Shown: piece by piece, positions 62,417 to 64,000 of the stretch
How positions within the stretch are numbered: the stretch's first letter is position 1
Layout: each line of letters opens with the position of its first letter
NCBI GenBank assembly: GCA_019454145.1
Contig: CP075366.1
Coordinates: 661,564-725,563, forward strand
Source of the DNA: Fimbriimonadaceae bacterium
GTDB lineage: Bacteria > Armatimonadota > Fimbriimonadia > Fimbriimonadales > Fimbriimonadaceae
Reading direction: 5' to 3'
Length of the DNA stretch: 64,000 nt
Program-made: the position numbers and the translations under genes
Notes under the pieces: model-generated
What the model was told of the DNA's origin: nothing
Databases searched by the model: none
Seen by the model: the letters and a program-made list of their open reading frames with translations, nothing else

Positions 62417-62441
62417 GGTGGCCGCACGGGCCGCCTTTTTT
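62417..62441 (+). terminator. intrinsic terminator in the nusA leader
   Basis: GGTGGCC (62417-62423) and GGCCGCC (62429-62435; one G-U) with a 5-nt loop, followed by six T. It lies about 40 nt after the -10 box and 42 nt before nusA, so it would stop transcripts before the gene unless overridden. Confidence 0.8.
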
Positions 62442-62482
62442 GTTACGCGAAGCACCTACCCGGAGTAAGGAGAAAGCGAGAA

Positions 62483-63529
62483 ATGGACATTCTGGACCAG
62501 CTAAAAGTTATTGCTCAGGAAAGAGAACTTTCCTTAGACGAACTCAAAATTGAGCTCGAAGAAGCGCTGGCCGTCGCTTATAAAAAGTATAAGGCGGTTC
62601 AAGGCGAGGTAACTCTACGCCTGGATAAATCTGTTGCAAGTGGTGCAGTCATCGAAAAAGAAGTCGTTGGCGAAGTTCTAGAGCCAAGTATGCAGATCAG
62701 CGTTCAAGCCGCTCAAAAGCGTCAGCCAGAAGCACAAATCGGCGACTTTATTGCCGTCGAGGTAGACCCGAATACTTTTGGTCGCATCGCAGCCCAGACG
62801 TTTAAGCAAGTTCTCCAACAAAAATTCCGCGAGGCAGAACTCCGCAAACTGCATGATCAGTTCAGCGATATGGTAGGCGACGTGGTCAGCGGAATTGTCG
62901 CGCGACGTGAAGAAGGCAATGTGCTTCTCAATGTCAACCGACACGAAATCGTGTTGCCTAAACGCGAGCAAGTCGGTACTGACGACTACCGCCCACAAGA
63001 ACGCATGCGCGTTTTGGTTCTTAAGATTGATGAAGACCGCCGTGGATTCCAAGTCGTAGCAAGCCGAAGCCACCCAAACCTTCTCCGCAAGTTGCTTGAG
63101 CAGGAAGTTCCTGAAATCGCAGAAGGACTTGTTGAAATCAAATCCATCGCCCGCGAGCCTGGCCAGCGAAGCAAAATTGCCGTGCAAAGCCACGACGAGC
63201 GGATTGATGCGGTGGGTGCATGCGTCGGTCAACGTGGTTCACGAATCCAAGTGTTAATGGACGAGCTTCGACCAGAAAAGATTGACGTAGTGCCTTACAG
63301 CGAAGATGTCAAGACATTTATCATCAACGCCCTCAGCCCAGCAAAGGTAAACACTATCACAATGAACGAAGAAGAAAAGTCAGCGTACGTTGTGGTACCG
63401 GATTCCCAACTCAGTTTGGCAATCGGTCGCGGCGGACAAAACGTTCGACTAGCAGCTCGGCTCACCGAATGGAAGATTGACATTCGTAGCGAAGAACAAG
63501 CTGAACAAGAAAAAGGCGGTTCAAACTGA
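62483..63529 (+). CDS. nusA: transcription termination/antitermination protein NusA
   Basis: A 348-residue NusA. The N-terminal RNA-polymerase-binding domain (about 1-125) has LEEALAVAYKKYK and TFKQVLQQKFREAE. An S1 domain (about 130-200) and two KH domains follow (VGACVGQRGSRIQVLMDEL; SLAIGRGGQNVRLAARLTEW). There is no C-terminal acidic repeat. It modulates pausing, termination and antitermination. A strong ribosome-binding site (GTAAGGAG) precedes the ATG. It heads nusA-ylxR-infB; its own leader carries a terminator, suggesting autoregulation. Confidence 0.97.
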   Translation: MDILDQLKVIAQERELSLDELKIELEEALAVAYKKYKAVQGEVTLRLDKSVASGAVIEKEVVGEVLEPSMQISVQAAQKRQPEAQIGDFIAVEVDPNTFGRIAAQTFKQVLQQKFREAELRKLHDQFSDMVGDVVSGIVARREEGNVLLNVNRHEIVLPKREQVGTDDYRPQERMRVLVLKIDEDRRGFQVVASRSHPNLLRKLLEQEVPEIAEGLVEIKSIAREPGQRSKIAVQSHDERIDAVGACVGQRGSRIQVLMDELRPEKIDVVPYSEDVKTFIINALSPAKVNTITMNEEEKSAYVVVPDSQLSLAIGRGGQNVRLAARLTEWKIDIRSEEQAEQEKGGSN

Positions 63530-63786
63530 TCGCAAGCCCGGTAAGAACTTGCATCGCTTGCCGGGCTAAACTCCCCCAAGCCTCACTCCTCCGCTTTCAG
63601 TTGGATGAGCAAGGCGAACTCAAAATTGCTACAAAAACCAAAACGGGTCGCAGCTTCTACATCTGCCCCACCGAAGACTGTCTTAATCGTGCCGACTCGC
63701 GCTCTGCCAGCCGAGTCATGAAAAAACAAATCACAACTGACGCCCTTACACGGGTCGTCCAAACCGCTTTATGCCAACACAGGTAA
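63526..63786 (+). CDS. ylxR: YlxR (DUF448) RNA-binding protein, probable CTG start
   Basis: The conserved YlxR N-terminus, RTCIACRAKLPQASLLRF, is encoded here, so translation must start before it. The frame is closed by a TGA at 63502, and between there and the motif no ATG, GTG or TTG exists. The best start is CTG at 63526, overlapping the nusA stop as CTGA, with AGGCGG 6 nt upstream. This gives 86 residues. The TTG at 63601 would remove the conserved cysteines. YlxR is a small nucleic-acid-binding protein usually found between nusA and infB. Confidence 0.8.
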   Translation: MIASPVRTCIACRAKLPQASLLRFQLDEQGELKIATKTKTGRSFYICPTEDCLNRADSRSASRVMKKQITTDALTRVVQTALCQHR

Positions 63787-63797
63787 ATTCACAACTA

Positions 63798-64000
63798 ATG
63801 CAGATCAATGTCAACGAATTCGCGAAACAATGTGGAGTCACCCCCGCCGAGGTGCTCTCTGTACTCGCGGAATATGGCCTCGAAGTAGTCAATGGCTCCT
63901 TCGAGGCCGACGATGACACTCGTGATCTTCTCAAAGAACATCTTGCAACCTCTGAATCGGGTGGAGACACGATCACTATGGCCCCAGGACGAACCCCGCG
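63798..64000 (+). CDS. infB: translation initiation factor IF-2 (3' truncated by window)
   Basis: Only the first 67 codons are visible. The product begins MQINVNEFAKQCGVTPAEVL, matching the small N-terminal IF-2 helical domain, and sits directly after ylxR as in most bacteria. The GTPase core lies beyond the window. The gap to ylxR is 11 nt. Confidence 0.88.
   Translation, partial: MQINVNEFAKQCGVTPAEVLSVLAEYGLEVVNGSFEADDDTRDLLKEHLATSESGGDTITMAPGRTP

Noticed and set aside
63601-63786. TTG at 63601 as the start of ylxR
   Set aside because: It would remove the conserved RTCIACR region, which is encoded in the same open frame just upstream; CTG at 63526 keeps it.

Overview
The window is a compact, mostly housekeeping stretch of a bacterial chromosome with about 55 protein genes on both strands. 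I saw no rRNA, tRNA, CRISPR array, insertion sequence or prophage. Gene content fits a diderm outside the Proteobacteria and Firmicutes. An OstA/LptD-like outer-membrane assembly protein occurs together with SepF, VanW, a GYF_2/TM2 protein, several ECF sigma/anti-sigma pairs and many start codons with a -10 box directly in front. I infer Armatimonadota (Fimbriimonadia-like); this is a judgement from gene content, not a computed placement.

Layout. 1-6.8 kb: 5'-truncated DUF4350 membrane protein, GT-C-like membrane protein, VanW protein, branched-chain aminotransferase (ilvE), a small McsA-type zinc-ribbon protein and a DUF4397-like lipoprotein. 6.9-13 kb: ECF sigma with a small partner, dnaN with a clear terminator, glycogen-debranching enzyme, LptD-like protein. 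13-21 kb: second ECF sigma/anti-sigma/membrane-protein operon running into glnD, then a split TrkA pair and recJ. 20.7-27.7 kb: third ECF operon (sigma, membrane anti-sigma, degenerate HtrA-like PDZ protein), dicarboxylate symporter, ribokinase, VOC protein, radC, rluD-like gene. 27.7-41 kb: STN-like secreted protein, leuS, TPR lipoprotein, rsmG, PilZ protein, rpsD with a structured leader, TlpA-like thioredoxin, hisC-like gene, trpA, and an sdpR-sdpI pair. 41-50 kb: dnaE, DinB-like and small membrane proteins, cyclophilin, sucD flanked by palindromic repeats, cysteine desulfurase. 50-57 kb: rpoD, an AT-rich orphan cyclase-like gene, hisD-gltX, GYF_2/TM2 protein, trpE. 57-64 kb: membrane-anchored patatin, yggS-sepF, leuD, DUF192 protein, and nusA-ylxR-infB (infB cut by the window end).

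How the genes work together. Biosynthetic genes (ilvE, leuD, trpA, trpE, hisC-like, hisD) lie as singletons or pairs rather than pathway operons. Packing is extreme: many same-strand neighbours share a four-base start/stop overlap (ATGA, once TTGA, and apparently CTGA for ylxR), and four convergent pairs share a palindromic four-base stop overlap (CTAG, TTAA or CTAA). About a dozen genes have a TANNNT-like -10 box 5-8 nt before the start codon and no ribosome-binding site, which suggests leaderless mRNAs. rpsD and nusA instead have long structured leaders that look autoregulatory.

I found no convincing complete new multi-gene system. The best candidates for something undescribed are the orphan cyclase-like gene (51228-52286), the membrane-domain patatin (57358-59937), the sigma/anti-sigma/pseudo-HtrA operon (20758-23251) and a recurring 12-8-12 hairpin without a U-tract placed 9-10 nt after stop codons.
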